A stretch of 64,000 nucleotides of DNA from assembly GCF_000420385.1 (NCBI RefSeq), contig NZ_ATUV01000001.1, forward strand, positions 930,001-994,000. Direction: 5' to 3'. The notes below the pieces were generated by a model. That model saw only the letters and a list, made by a program, of their open reading frames with translations, did not search any database and had not been told where the DNA came from. Origin of the DNA: Hippea alviniae EP5-r. GTDB taxonomy: Bacteria > Campylobacterota_A > Desulfurellia > Desulfurellales > Hippeaceae. The position numbers were made by a program, and so were the translations under genes. Positions 1 to 9,036 of this stretch are shown here, in pieces; the first letter of the stretch is position 1, and each line of letters starts with the position of its first letter.

Positions 1-732
1 CGGTTTGAAGCTTTGAGAAAACCCAAATACATCATCTGCAACTTCTTTAGCAGAGAAATCAAGGTTTAAATACTCTGCAACCCTAACAATCTCGTTTAGA
101 GACTCTCTAACAATCCACCTTGCGTGCTCGAAAGATAAATCCAAAATGCCCGTCAAAGCATTGAGCGTGGCAGATGAGCAGTAAAACATGAACTTATGCC
201 ACTTATCTCTCATAATGTTGCCGCTTTTTTCTATCTTTATACCTGCATTTTCAAAAACATTGCATATTTTGTCCAACCTGTTGTTTTCGATAAGCGAGCC
301 TATCTTCATTCCTTCATTTAGGAACTCTTCAATTGTAGATTCATTAATAAATCTTGAGCCTATTAAGACACTTGCAGGGAATATTTTGTCTTTGCCAAAC
401 AGCTTTTCTGCAACTTCTTCCGTATAAATACCGTTTTGAATGGTTATAATATCGACACTATTCCACTTTGATTTGATTGTTTTCAAAGCTTCTTCAGAAT
501 CATAACTCTTCGTGGCAAGAAGAACAAAGTCTGGTTTTCCAACGCTGTTTATACTCGTCTCTATCTTCAATTTCTTGCTTTTCAACTCATCGCCTTTTTT
601 GAGAACAAGAGTGTTGTTTTTCAAAGTGTTTTTTATCCTTTCTCTTGAGATACAGACAACATCTGCAACATTATCCAGCATAAAACCAAACCACAAACCC
701 AAAGCACCAGCACCGAAAATAACAACTCTCAT
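1..732 (-). CDS. panE: 2-dehydropantoate 2-reductase (partial, C-terminus beyond left edge)
   Basis: Reading the minus strand from an ATG at 732 gives 244 codons open to the window edge, so the C-terminal end is missing. The N-terminus is a Rossmann nucleotide-binding motif, VIFGAGALGLWFG. Further on are FVLLATKSYD and ITIQNGI, typical of ketopantoate reductases, and a helical segment DKWHKFMFYCSSATLNALTG that begins the substrate-binding domain. The family uses NADPH to reduce 2-dehydropantoate to pantoate in pantothenate/CoA synthesis. An AAGGAG ribosome-binding site precedes the ATG and a good promoter lies upstream. Family members run about 300 residues, so roughly 50-60 are off-window. 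Confidence 0.85.
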   Translation of the reverse strand, partial: MRVVIFGAGALGLWFGFMLDNVADVVCISRERIKNTLKNNTLVLKKGDELKSKKLKIETSINSVGKPDFVLLATKSYDSEEALKTIKSKWNSVDIITIQNGIYTEEVAEKLFGKDKIFPASVLIGSRFINESTIEEFLNEGMKIGSLIENNRLDKICNVFENAGIKIEKSGNIMRDKWHKFMFYCSSATLNALTGILDLSFEHARWIVRESLNEIVRVAEYLNLDFSAKEVADDVFGFSQSFKP

Positions 733-759
733 AAAGTTTCTCCTTCTTCTTTTCTTTCT

Positions 760-787
760 ATTATAACAAGATATGAACACTTTACAA
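760..787 (-). promoter_or_regulatory. sigma-70-type promoter for the panE-like gene
   Basis: On the minus strand TTGTAA (782-787) and TATAAT (760-765) are separated by 16 bases. The expected transcript starts near 753, about 20 bases before the ATG, leaving room for the AAGGAG site. Confidence 0.6.
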
Positions 788-834
788 CAGATTAACAATT
801 TATTAAAATTTAAAAAACTCAAGGAGGTATTAAA

Positions 835-1608
835 ATGTATGAGAGTATAAAAACTAAGAAGGAGAATTTTATAGGAACAATAACATTGAACAAGCCAGAG
901 AGTCTCAATGTTTTTACAAGCCAACTTGCAGAAGAGCTAAACAGTGCTCTTGTTGAGTTTGACAACGATAAAGAAGTAAGGGTTATCGTTATAAATGCTG
1001 AAGGAAAAGGGTTTTCAGCTGGCATAGATGTAAACGAGCTAAAAAACAAGACTCCATTTGAGTTGCTCCAGACAACAAAATTAATGGAAAAAATGAATTT
1101 AACGATAACAAGCATGAAAAAACCGACTATTGCATCGATTCATGGATTTGCCGTTGCAAATGGCTTTGGTTTAGTTGCCCTATGCGACCTTGCAATAGCA
1201 GCAGAAGGCACAAAATTGGGTGCAACGGCGATAAATGTTGGACTCTCATGTATAGGACCAGCTGTTGCTTTAAGTAAGCTCATAGGAAGAAAAAGAACCT
1301 TAGAGTTGCTTCTAACAGGAAGAATAATAACAGCAGAAGAAGCATATCAGTGGGGTATAATAAACAAAGTTGTGCCAAAAGATAAATTAAAAGAAGAGAC
1401 CTACAAATTAGCAGAAGAGCTTGCAAGCAAAAGCCCGCTTGCGCTTCAGATAACAAGAAAGGCGTTTTACGAGATGGCTGATATGCCGCTTGAAAAGGCT
1501 ATTGAGCTTGCCAATTACGCATTTAGTCAAATATGCGCCTTAGAAGATGCAGAAGAAGGTATAAATGCGTTTTTAGAGAAGAGAGAGCCCAATTGGAAAG
1601 AGAGATAA
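835..1608 (+). CDS. enoyl-CoA hydratase/isomerase (crotonase) family protein
   Basis: A 257-residue crotonase-fold protein. Visible family marks are the substrate loop GKGFSAGIDV (58-66), the oxyanion-hole segment HGFAVANGFGLVALCDLAIA (103-122) and LTGRIITAEEAYQWGIINKVVP. In enoyl-CoA hydratases two glutamates do the chemistry. By my eye alignment both positions are replaced here, by Gly112 (usual CEL) and Ala132 (usual PEILLG). It therefore probably acts on another acyl-CoA reaction of the superfamily or is not a hydratase; the substrate cannot be told from the sequence. The start is fixed by an AAGGAGG site at about 821-827. It stands alone, divergent from the panE-like gene. Confidence 0.8.
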   Translation: MYESIKTKKENFIGTITLNKPESLNVFTSQLAEELNSALVEFDNDKEVRVIVINAEGKGFSAGIDVNELKNKTPFELLQTTKLMEKMNLTITSMKKPTIASIHGFAVANGFGLVALCDLAIAAEGTKLGATAINVGLSCIGPAVALSKLIGRKRTLELLLTGRIITAEEAYQWGIINKVVPKDKLKEETYKLAEELASKSPLALQITRKAFYEMADMPLEKAIELANYAFSQICALEDAEEGINAFLEKREPNWKER

Positions 1609-1628
1609 GGAAACCTTTCACAAATCAC

Positions 1629-1656
1629 TTGAATTTTAGACAGACACAACTATAAT
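1629..1656 (+). promoter_or_regulatory. promoter of tRNA-Pro
   Basis: TTGAAT (1629-1634) and a perfect TATAAT (1651-1656) are 16 bases apart and end 9 bases before the tRNA 5' end. Confidence 0.7.
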
Positions 1657-1665
1657 GAGCGCTGA

Positions 1666-1742
1666 CGGGGCGTAGCGCAGTCTGGTAGCGCACCAGTTTC
1701 GGGTACTGGGGGTCGGCGGTTCGAGCCCGCCCGCCCCGACCA
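1666..1742 (+). tRNA. tRNA-Pro (anticodon CGG)
   Basis: The acceptor arms CGGGGCG and CGCCCCG pair fully, the anticodon stem CCAGT/ACTGG encloses loop TTCGGGT (anticodon CGG), and the T-loop is GTTCGAGCC-like. The discriminator A and CCA end are encoded (1740-1742). Length is 77 bases. The gene ends 3 bases before the stop codon of the convergent peptidase gene. Confidence 0.95.
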
Positions 1743-1745
1743 GTT

Positions 1746-2789
1746 TTACATTATCTCCATAAAAGGTGTAAAGGCTATAACTTCTGTATCCATATCATGA
1801 ACTAAAACCATATGCTCAAGTCTAATTCCAAGCCTATTTGGTATGTAGATGCCGGGTTCTATTGTAAAAACCATATCTTTTTGCAAAACTATATCGCTAT
1901 CTGCATTTATAAAAGGAAACTCATGAACATCAAGCCCAACACCATGACCCGTCGAATGAATGAAATACTTATCAAGCCCATACTTTGCAAGCTCTTTTCT
2001 AACCCTTGCATCCACTTCGTTTGCCTTTGTTCTACCTGGTGCTATCATCTCTGTAGCGTACAACTGGGCATAAAAAACAGCATTAAATAACTCCTTTTTC
2101 TCGTCGTCCTTCTCACCCATCAAAAATGTGTATGTTGTATCTGAGTTATAACCGTCAACTGTCGCTCCAAAATCAATCACAACAAACTCGCCATCTTCGA
2201 TTTTTTTATCTGTTGGAATGTGGTGCGGATGGGCAGCATTGGGACCACTTGCAACAATAATATCAAACGACTCCTTCTGGGCTCCCGCTTTTCTTATTTG
2301 ATAGGCAAGCTCATCGGCAAACTCCTTCTCTGTAATGCCCGGCTTTAGAGTGGGATAAACCTTTAAAAATGCGTTTCTTGCCGCAAATGCCGCACGCTTT
2401 ATCTGATTTATCTCTTCTCTTTCTTTAATCATCCTTATAATCAGTGTCTGATTGGTAAAATCAACAATATCAAACTCTTCAAACGCCTTCGCCTGCCTGT
2501 GCGTTGTTTTTATAAAATCAAGCCCAACCCTTTTTAGCTTTTGAGACTTCAAAAACTCAACAACATCATCAAGACTTCTGCTCTCTTTTGCTCTATCAGA
2601 CAAATTTTCCTTCGCCTTCTGAAAATACAAAGGACTAACAAACAGAATAGCATCATCATAAACAACCAAAACACCACTGACATCAACACCAGTAAAATAC
2701 CTTATGTCCGAATCAGAAAATAAAACAACAGCATCAACATCAAACTCTCTCATCTTCTCTTTCAATTTAGATATTCTTCTTTCTATCAT
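1746..2789 (-). CDS. pepQ: M24 family Xaa-Pro aminopeptidase/dipeptidase
   Basis: A 347-residue pita-bread metallopeptidase, the normal length for PepQ-type enzymes that cleave Xaa-Pro bonds in the cytoplasm. An N-terminal creatinase-like domain (about 1-120) is followed by the catalytic domain. The five dinuclear-metal ligands are visible: Asp in VVIDFGATVDGY, Asp in NSDTTYTF, His in HSTGHGVGLDVHE, Glu in TIEPGIYIPN and Glu in IRLEHMVLV. The start overlaps the end of the upstream diguanylate cyclase gene by 4 bases, so the two are probably co-transcribed. Whether it is PepP- or PepQ-like is not decided by the sequence alone. Confidence 0.88.
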   Translation of the reverse strand: MIERRISKLKEKMREFDVDAVVLFSDSDIRYFTGVDVSGVLVVYDDAILFVSPLYFQKAKENLSDRAKESRSLDDVVEFLKSQKLKRVGLDFIKTTHRQAKAFEEFDIVDFTNQTLIIRMIKEREEINQIKRAAFAARNAFLKVYPTLKPGITEKEFADELAYQIRKAGAQKESFDIIVASGPNAAHPHHIPTDKKIEDGEFVVIDFGATVDGYNSDTTYTFLMGEKDDEKKELFNAVFYAQLYATEMIAPGRTKANEVDARVRKELAKYGLDKYFIHSTGHGVGLDVHEFPFINADSDIVLQKDMVFTIEPGIYIPNRLGIRLEHMVLVHDMDTEVIAFTPFMEIM

Positions 2790-4234
2790 AACTGCGACTC
2801 CCTAACACTCATATTTCTCTTCTCTTTTGCCTTGTAAAGGGCTCTATCTGCCTTCTTAATAAGAGATTCCATCGTGTCTCCTTCCTTAAACGAAGCAACA
2901 CCAAAACTCGATGTTATAGAAAAGATATCGCTCTTATACTTGAATTTAAGCCTTGCAACGGCTTCTCTTAACTTCTCTGCCACTTCGAATGCTGCATCTT
3001 CGTCCGTATTCGGAAGCAGAATAATAAACTCTTCACCACCGTATCGTGCAAATATATCGCCAGCTCTTATCATGGATTTAACCGTTTTACAAAAACCCTT
3101 TAAAACCATGTCTCCGGCTAAATGGCCGTATGTGTTGTTTACATTGCTAAAATGATCAAGGTCTGCCATAATGATAGAAAATGGTTGTTTGTATCGCTGG
3201 GCTCTATTTATCTCAACCCTAAAGAAATGCAATAAACCTCTCCTGTTGTAAATACCCGTCAATGGGTCTATTATTAGATTCTCTTGTGCTTTCTTTAGCT
3301 TCTCTTTTAAATCCTTTATCACTTCTTCTGCTTCTTTCATCTTCTTTGAATACTCTTCTATCTCATTCTTCATCGTAACGGTTGTATCTTTTATCTTTAT
3401 CGCTATACCTATAAGTCTTCTGCTTAACTCGTCAACATCTATATCTTTACTCGATATGGCACTGTTTATCTCGTCTATATGACCTTGAAATGTATCAACA
3501 TAGTTGGAAGATGAAGATGTAAATGTTGTTATTGTATAAATAAGGGCCTTCAACGCCTTGTCGAGTTTGTTCTGCAGTGTTTCTATATACTCTTCTTCGA
3601 GCTCTTCTTTCTCTTTAACTAAAGCCTTTATCTCTTCTCTTATCTCTTTTTCATCAAGCCTGTATGGGTATGATGAGAGTTTAGATTGCAGCTCTTTTAC
3701 CTTGTTTAGATAATCCTTAGCCTTAACATCGTCACTTTCAACATCTAAAAGCAGAAACAGAATCTCGAGTATATCTCTATAAACAACATCCTTTGAGTCT
3801 TTTGTTGAAGTTCCAAGCCTAAATAGAATCTCCTTAGACGCAACAAGACTCTCTTCATCTATCTTCTGTTTTAGAATCTCTTTAACCTTATCAAGGCTAT
3901 CTCTCCATCTCTTGTCGGCTTCCGCAGATTTCGCAAGTGTTATGAGTATTGAGAGATTACTCAAAAGCAAGCTGTTGAATCTGTTTCTCTTTTTCTGTAA
4001 AAACTCATCGTATTTTATGACAAACTCGGCTATCTCGTTTCTAAAGGCAATGAGTTTTGATGTATCCTCTTCGTACTTAATCTTTTTAATTTTCTCTTTA
4101 TACTCGTCTAATCTTTCGTCTATCTCTTTATCCCCTGTTTTTAGAGATATCAGAAGATAAATAATAGCAGCAGATAAATTTTCAATATAAGTTGAACATG
4201 AAACCTTTGATTTACCCTTTGTCTTTCTTATCAA
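2786..4234 (-). CDS. diguanylate cyclase (GGDEF) with long helical N-terminal region
   Basis: The C-terminal 165 residues are a complete GGDEF domain: it begins LIIDPLTGIYNRRGL and contains RYGGEEF, so it should make cyclic di-GMP. An RxxD inhibitory site (RAGD) lies five residues before GGEEF. The preceding 300 residues are mostly charged helix and coiled coil with no recognised sensor or membrane segment. I place the start at a TTG (4234), because GGGAGG lies 5 bases upstream of it and the likely promoter would start transcription near 4299. The longer reading to 4315 would begin before that transcript. The gene overlaps the peptidase gene downstream. Confidence 0.85.
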   Translation of the reverse strand: MIRKTKGKSKVSCSTYIENLSAAIIYLLISLKTGDKEIDERLDEYKEKIKKIKYEEDTSKLIAFRNEIAEFVIKYDEFLQKKRNRFNSLLLSNLSILITLAKSAEADKRWRDSLDKVKEILKQKIDEESLVASKEILFRLGTSTKDSKDVVYRDILEILFLLLDVESDDVKAKDYLNKVKELQSKLSSYPYRLDEKEIREEIKALVKEKEELEEEYIETLQNKLDKALKALIYTITTFTSSSSNYVDTFQGHIDEINSAISSKDIDVDELSRRLIGIAIKIKDTTVTMKNEIEEYSKKMKEAEEVIKDLKEKLKKAQENLIIDPLTGIYNRRGLLHFFRVEINRAQRYKQPFSIIMADLDHFSNVNNTYGHLAGDMVLKGFCKTVKSMIRAGDIFARYGGEEFIILLPNTDEDAAFEVAEKLREAVARLKFKYKSDIFSITSSFGVASFKEGDTMESLIKKADRALYKAKEKRNMSVRESQL

Positions 4235-4305
4235 GGATTCCTCCCTCTTTTTACGAACAAAAAGACTTTTTAGTTTGACAAAAAGCCAACTAACCACTAA
4301 CCTAT

Positions 4306-4334
4306 AGTATAGCAAAATGTTAATGTCTGTCCAA
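4306..4334 (-). promoter_or_regulatory. promoter of the diguanylate cyclase/peptidase pair
   Basis: Minus-strand TTGGAC (4329-4334), 17-base spacer, TATACT (4306-4311). Transcription is expected near 4299, about 65 bases before the chosen TTG start. Confidence 0.6.
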
Positions 4335-4351
4335 TTTTTGGGTGCCGTCTA

Positions 4352-5653
4352 ATGGTAAAAGCTCAGCATTTTACCGACATACCAAAGACAAATCTTTTGA
4401 TTTTGTCAATACGCCTTATCTCTGTCTCTGGTGCCGTTATATGGACAACATACCCAAATCTATATCTCGCAAATGTAAATAAACTCTTGCTCATATACTT
4501 ATACAATAGCCTAATCTACATCTATACCCTGTTTTTTGTGATAAGGTTTTACTTTCCACCAGATTCAAATAAATGTGAGTACTTTTGTCTATTTACCTTT
4601 ATATTCGACCAAGCAGTAATATCATACTTCACCTATACAACAGGTGGGTTTTCAAGCCCTTTCTATTCAGGATACTTTGTTGTGATAAGCATATCAGCAT
4701 TTGTGCTCGGAACAAAGCCATCGTTCATTGTAGCATTAACGGGAGCCATATTTTATATACTATTCAACTTAAGCTATGGCATAGGCATCTATAACATAGG
4801 TGAACTAATTTACAGAATTGTCCCATTTTTCGTAATCGTGTTTCCAACAGGTATCTTAAGCGATGCAATGGAGAAGCATCTCAAAGAGATAGACGATTTA
4901 AACCTTGAGCTATCAGAAAAAAACAAAAAACTCGAAGAGTCTTTAAGAAAAATAGAAGCAATACAGCAACAGCTCATAAAAAAAGAGAAAGAAAAAGCAA
5001 TGCTTGATTTAGCAGAAAGCGTTGCTCACAGATTAAGAAACCCACTTATGAGTCTTGGTGGTATAGCATCCATCGTAGATAAAAAACTAAAGAAAGGTGC
5101 AAAACCAGAAGAGTTAGAAAAATACATAGAATACATAAAAACCGAAAGCAAAAACATGAGCATGTTGCTTGATAACCTTCTAACCATGAGCGATTCAGCA
5201 GTTGAGTTAAAATTCTCTGTCTTGCAAAATATAGTAAAAGAAGTTATAGAAGAGTACAAAAACGCCATATCATCAAACAAAATAAAACTAACACTAAAAA
5301 TAGAAGAGAAATTGCCACCTGTAAGAACAGACCCTAAAAAATTAAAAATGGCTTTAAAAAATATTATCGACAACTGCATAAAGGTTATGCCAAACGGTGG
5401 AGAGTTATTTGTTGGTATAAAAAAATCTGAAGAAGTAAAAAACTCTATCGAGATAGTAATAAAAGACACAGGACCAGGCATACCAAAGGATATACTCAGA
5501 AACATATTCAAACCGTTTGAATCAGGCGGCAAGGTAAAGAAGGGCTTGGGCTTGCCACTTGCGAAACACACAATTGAAATCTTGGGTGGTGAACTTTACA
5601 TAGATAGCAAAATAGCCGAAGGCACAACATTTAAAATCATTCTTCCAATGTGA
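4352..5653 (+). CDS. membrane sensor histidine kinase (orphan)
   Basis: A 433-residue kinase. The first 170 residues hold about five or six hydrophobic membrane segments with no periplasmic domain of note. A coiled coil (about 175-220) follows, then the phosphoacceptor box ESVAHRLRNPLMSLGG with His226. The ATPase domain shows an N box (IDNCIKV), DTGPGIP and GLGLPLAKHTIEILGG. No response regulator is adjacent, so its partner is unknown; the gene lies opposite a diguanylate cyclase. The ribosome-binding site is weak (GGGTG, 7 bases before ATG). A TTGACA at 4275-4280 could be its -35 but no good -10 is seen. Confidence 0.87.
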   Translation: MVKAQHFTDIPKTNLLILSIRLISVSGAVIWTTYPNLYLANVNKLLLIYLYNSLIYIYTLFFVIRFYFPPDSNKCEYFCLFTFIFDQAVISYFTYTTGGFSSPFYSGYFVVISISAFVLGTKPSFIVALTGAIFYILFNLSYGIGIYNIGELIYRIVPFFVIVFPTGILSDAMEKHLKEIDDLNLELSEKNKKLEESLRKIEAIQQQLIKKEKEKAMLDLAESVAHRLRNPLMSLGGIASIVDKKLKKGAKPEELEKYIEYIKTESKNMSMLLDNLLTMSDSAVELKFSVLQNIVKEVIEEYKNAISSNKIKLTLKIEEKLPPVRTDPKKLKMALKNIIDNCIKVMPNGGELFVGIKKSEEVKNSIEIVIKDTGPGIPKDILRNIFKPFESGGKVKKGLGLPLAKHTIEILGGELYIDSKIAEGTTFKIILPM

Positions 5654-5663
5654 GGGGTAAAAG

Positions 5664-6665
5664 ATGGAAAAAACCGTTTTAAGTGGCATGAGACCAACAG
5701 GAGATTTACATCTCGGTAACCTTTATGGAGCATTACAGAATTGGATAAACTTACAAAACGAAGATTACGAAAGATTCTATTTCGTTGCAGACTGGCATGC
5801 TTTAACAACAGGCTTTGACTCATCAAAAGAGATACCTAAAAACACAATAAACATGGTGGCAGACTGGCTTGCTTTTGGACTTGACCCTTCAAAAAGCATA
5901 ATTTTTGTTCAATCACTTGTAAAGGAGCATGCCGAACTATTCCTGCTTCTTTCAATGATAACACCGGTAGGATGGCTGGAAAGAGTTCCGTCATACAAAG
6001 ACCAGATAGCCCAACTGGGCAAAGCCAAAACATCCAACTACGGTTTTTTAGGGTATCCCGTTCTAATGGCTGCAGACATTATTATTTACAAAGCGCATTA
6101 TGTTCCTGTTGGACTTGACCAGGTCGCCCATCTTGAATTTACAAGGGAGCTTGTAAGACACTTCAACCATACAACACAAAAAGATGTCTTCATAGAACCA
6201 CAGCCACTCTTGACAAAAGTGCCAAAGATTTTAGGTCTTGACGGCAGAAAGATGAGCAAATCCTACGACAATGCAATTTATCTATCCGATTCCGAAGAAG
6301 AGACAACAAAAAAGATACGCATCATGTTTACGGACCCACGAAGAAAAAGAAGAACAGACCCTGGTGTCGCAGAAGAGTGTGGCGTTTTTATGCTGCATAA
6401 AATATTTTCATCAAAAGAGAAGCAGGAAGAGATAAAACAAGCCTGCTCAAAAGCAGAAATAGGTTGTGTTGACTGCAAAAAAATGTTAATTAAGAATTTA
6501 AATGAAGCATTAAAACCGTTTAGAGAAAAACGCAAAGAGCTTCTAAACAAGGAAAAGACGATAAAAGAGATACTAATAGAAGGCTCAAAGAAGGCAAGTC
6601 AAAAAGCAAAGGAAACTTTAGAAGAGGTGAGAGATGCAATTTTTTCAACAGGAAGACTTAGATAG
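5664..6665 (+). CDS. trpS: tryptophanyl-tRNA synthetase
   Basis: A 333-residue class I aminoacyl-tRNA synthetase of normal bacterial TrpS length. The ATP-binding HIGH-type motif is PTGDLHLGN near the N-terminus and the second signature is KMSKS in LDGRKMSKSYDNAI. It charges tRNA-Trp in the cytoplasm. The gene follows the histidine kinase by 10 bases, with a GAGGGG-like ribosome-binding site, and its 3' end overlaps the next reading frame by 32 bases. Confidence 0.95.
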   Translation: MEKTVLSGMRPTGDLHLGNLYGALQNWINLQNEDYERFYFVADWHALTTGFDSSKEIPKNTINMVADWLAFGLDPSKSIIFVQSLVKEHAELFLLLSMITPVGWLERVPSYKDQIAQLGKAKTSNYGFLGYPVLMAADIIIYKAHYVPVGLDQVAHLEFTRELVRHFNHTTQKDVFIEPQPLLTKVPKILGLDGRKMSKSYDNAIYLSDSEEETTKKIRIMFTDPRRKRRTDPGVAEECGVFMLHKIFSSKEKQEEIKQACSKAEIGCVDCKKMLIKNLNEALKPFREKRKELLNKEKTIKEILIEGSKKASQKAKETLEEVRDAIFSTGRLR

Positions 6666-7152
6666 ATTAGAAAAGGCACTTAAAAACGAAACAACAGGCC
6701 TTTATAACAAGTCAACACTGTATTTACTAATGGACAACATACTAAAACAACACGAAAGATACGAAGAGAACTGGAGTTTTATACTTATGGACTGCTCTTT
6801 GGAAAGAATTAGCTCAAGCTGTGAAGCATTAAAACAAGAACAGGTAGATAAAGCAGTCGCAGAAAAACTAAAGTCAATCTGCAGAAAAAGTGATATTCTA
6901 TTCTACTGCGAAAACGGGTTGTTCTGTATATTAACGCGAGTATTTGAAGGTGATGATACGGTAAAATTTTGCGAAAAATTGTCAAAAAATCTAAAAGAGC
7001 TTAACGCAGAAGGATGCATCATAGATATTATGCCAAAGTTTGGTATAACATTCTCAAAACTTAACGACACACCCGAAGCCTTCTCTCAAAGAAGCTATGA
7101 CGCATTAAATAAAGCAATTTCAACAAAAGAAGATATCCTGGTGCAAGCTTAA
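6634..7152 (+). CDS. degenerate GGDEF-domain protein
   Basis: A 172-residue protein that aligns by eye with a GGDEF domain. It has the entry motif TGLYNKSTLYLLMD, the strand WSFILMDCS and the helix EKLKSICRKSDILFY. The signature loop reads CENGLF in place of GGDEF and the metal-binding Asp positions are not kept, so it should not make cyclic di-GMP. It may bind a nucleotide or act as a protein partner. GAGGTGAGAG just before the ATG supports this start, inside the trpS 3' end. It converges on accC; the two stop codons share the bases TTAA. Confidence 0.72.
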   Translation: MQFFQQEDLDRLEKALKNETTGLYNKSTLYLLMDNILKQHERYEENWSFILMDCSLERISSSCEALKQEQVDKAVAEKLKSICRKSDILFYCENGLFCILTRVFEGDDTVKFCEKLSKNLKELNAEGCIIDIMPKFGITFSKLNDTPEAFSQRSYDALNKAISTKEDILVQA

Positions 7153-8492
7153 GGCTTGCCCAGGAACTCTTTATCTATAAAGTTTGTATCGTAATTGTTG
7201 TTTATAAATCTATCGCTTGTCAGTATCTTTTTAAAGAAAGGAATGCTTGTCTTTATTCCTTCAATCACAAACTCATCAAGACATCTCAGCATTCTCTTTC
7301 TTGCTTCTTCTCTGTCTGAGCCTCTAACTATGAGCTTTGCTATCATAGAATCGTAATAAGGCGATATTACACTATTACATGAAACTGCAGTATCAATCCT
7401 TACACCAGGACCACCGGGCAGGTATAAATTCTTTATCCTTCCGGGAGATGGGTAAAACTTCTCTGGGTCTTCTGCATTGATTCTGCACTCTATAACATGA
7501 AACTTAGGCACAATGGCAGACTGCATAATGCTTAACTCTTCACCGGATGCTATAGCTATCTGCTCCTTTATCAAATCAACGCCATAAACCATCTCACTTA
7601 CGGGATGTTCAACCTGAATGCGCGTATTTATCTCGATAAAATAGAAGTTTTCACCATCAAAGAGAAACTCAAGTGTTCCAGCATTCTTATATCCCAACAC
7701 CCTGCATGCTTCAGTTGCCGTCTCGTGTAATCTCTTTCTTGTCTCTTCTTTTAAAACGGGAGATGGTGCTTCTTCAAGCAGTTTTTGATGTCTTCTTTGA
7801 AGTGTACAGTCCCTTTCGCCTACATGGATAACATTGCCATGTTCATCTGCAAGCACCTGAACTTCTATATGTCTTGGATGCTCGATAAACTTCTCAAGAT
7901 AGATATCTTCCCTTCCAAACGAAGCTCTTGCTTCCATCTTTGCAGAGTTGTAAGCAGAGATAAGCTCATCCCTATCCCTTACAACTCGCATTCCCTTACC
8001 GCCGCCGCCCCATGCTGCTTTAAGCAGAACGGGATAACCTATCCTTTCGGCTGTCTCAATAAGCGTATTCTCATCGTTTATAGAGCCCTTGCTTCCTGGA
8101 ACAGTCGGTATGCCGTTGTCTGCAAGTATCTGCTTAACGACGGATTTATCCGCCAATCTCTCCATCGTTTCAGCGTCAGGGCCTATAAACTTAACACCTA
8201 AATCATTGCACACCCTAACAAATGTCGGATTTTCACTCAAAAATCCGTATCCTGGATGCACAGCATCGCATTTTGAGTTGACTATAGCCTGAGCAAGGTT
8301 GAACAAGTGAAGATAGCTCTTTTGTGCTTCGGCAGAGCCTATACATATAGACTCATCTGCCAACTTCACATGCATAGACTCTTTATCTTCTGTCGAATAG
8401 ACAGCAACAGTTTTAATACCCAGCTCTTTTGCTGCTCTTATTATTCTGACTGCTATCTCTCCCCTGTTGGCGATTAGGATTTTTTTGAACAT
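7149..8492 (-). CDS. accC: biotin carboxylase subunit of acetyl-CoA carboxylase
   Basis: A 447-residue ATP-grasp enzyme of exact family length. It starts MFKKILIANRGEIAVRIIRA, the standard biotin carboxylase N-terminus. Other marks are the glycine-rich ATP loop GGGGKGMRVV, KLLEEAPSP and EINTRIQVEHPVSEMV, which holds catalytic residues. It carboxylates the biotin on AccB for malonyl-CoA and fatty acid synthesis. The ATG directly follows the accB stop codon, so the two form one operon. A pyruvate or propionyl-CoA carboxylase role is possible in principle, but the accB-accC pairing is the usual acetyl-CoA carboxylase arrangement. Confidence 0.95.
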   Translation of the reverse strand: MFKKILIANRGEIAVRIIRAAKELGIKTVAVYSTEDKESMHVKLADESICIGSAEAQKSYLHLFNLAQAIVNSKCDAVHPGYGFLSENPTFVRVCNDLGVKFIGPDAETMERLADKSVVKQILADNGIPTVPGSKGSINDENTLIETAERIGYPVLLKAAWGGGGKGMRVVRDRDELISAYNSAKMEARASFGREDIYLEKFIEHPRHIEVQVLADEHGNVIHVGERDCTLQRRHQKLLEEAPSPVLKEETRKRLHETATEACRVLGYKNAGTLEFLFDGENFYFIEINTRIQVEHPVSEMVYGVDLIKEQIAIASGEELSIMQSAIVPKFHVIECRINAEDPEKFYPSPGRIKNLYLPGGPGVRIDTAVSCNSVISPYYDSMIAKLIVRGSDREEARKRMLRCLDEFVIEGIKTSIPFFKKILTSDRFINNNYDTNFIDKEFLGKP

Positions 8493-8972
8493 TTAGCCTA
8501 ACCTCTTTACAAGGAATAGTGGCTGGTCATATTCAACCTTTTGGCCGTTTTCAACCAGAATTTTCTCTATCCTGCACGGAAATTCTGCTTCAAGCTCATT
8601 CATTATCTTCATAGCTTCAAGAATACAGAGCACATCACCCTTTTTCACTTCATCACCCACTTCCACATAAGGTGGAGATGTTGGCGAAGGCGCTCTGTAG
8701 AATGTTGCAACCATAGGTGATTTTATCTCTACAAGGTCTTTGTCTAATACCTTATCTTCTTTGGCTTCTTCCTTTTTCTCTTCTTTTACCTGTTGCGGAG
8801 TCGCAGCTTGCGTCTCAACAACCAAAGGTTGAGCTTGGGCAACTATATTCTCTCCCACAAACGCTTCTTTCTTTTTTAAGACCAGATGCAACTCGTCATC
8901 TTTGTATTCAAACTCGACAAAGTTGCTCTTCTCAACAAAACGCATCAGCTCTTTAAGCTGCTTTAAATCCAT
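8493..8972 (-). CDS. accB: biotin carboxyl carrier protein of acetyl-CoA carboxylase
   Basis: A 159-residue AccB. The N-terminal helical segment (1-35) is followed by a linker rich in Gln, Ala, Glu and Lys (45-80), then the biotinyl domain with the acceptor motif EAMKIMNE (biotinylated Lys122) and the family thumb segment [12 protein letters not shown]. An AAGGAGG site precedes the ATG. It is the first gene of the accB-accC operon and has its own promoter. Confidence 0.95.
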   Translation of the reverse strand: MDLKQLKELMRFVEKSNFVEFEYKDDELHLVLKKKEAFVGENIVAQAQPLVVETQAATPQQVKEEKKEEAKEDKVLDKDLVEIKSPMVATFYRAPSPTSPPYVEVGDEVKKGDVLCILEAMKIMNELEAEFPCRIEKILVENGQKVEYDQPLFLVKRLG

Positions 8973-9001
8973 TTCTTACCCTCCTTTTCAATATCGTGAA
9001 C

Positions 9002-9030
9002 AATATAACAAAAGGCTGTTTATTTTTCAA
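9002..9030 (-). promoter_or_regulatory. promoter of accB-accC
   Basis: Minus-strand TTGAAA (9025-9030), 17-base spacer, TATATT (9002-9007), about 30 bases upstream of the accB start. Confidence 0.65.
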
Positions 9031-9036
9031 ATTTTA

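Noticed and set aside
5026-5571. A 181-codon minus-strand frame inside the histidine kinase gene
   Set aside because: Antisense to the HisKA/ATPase region; no start signal and no recognised motif.
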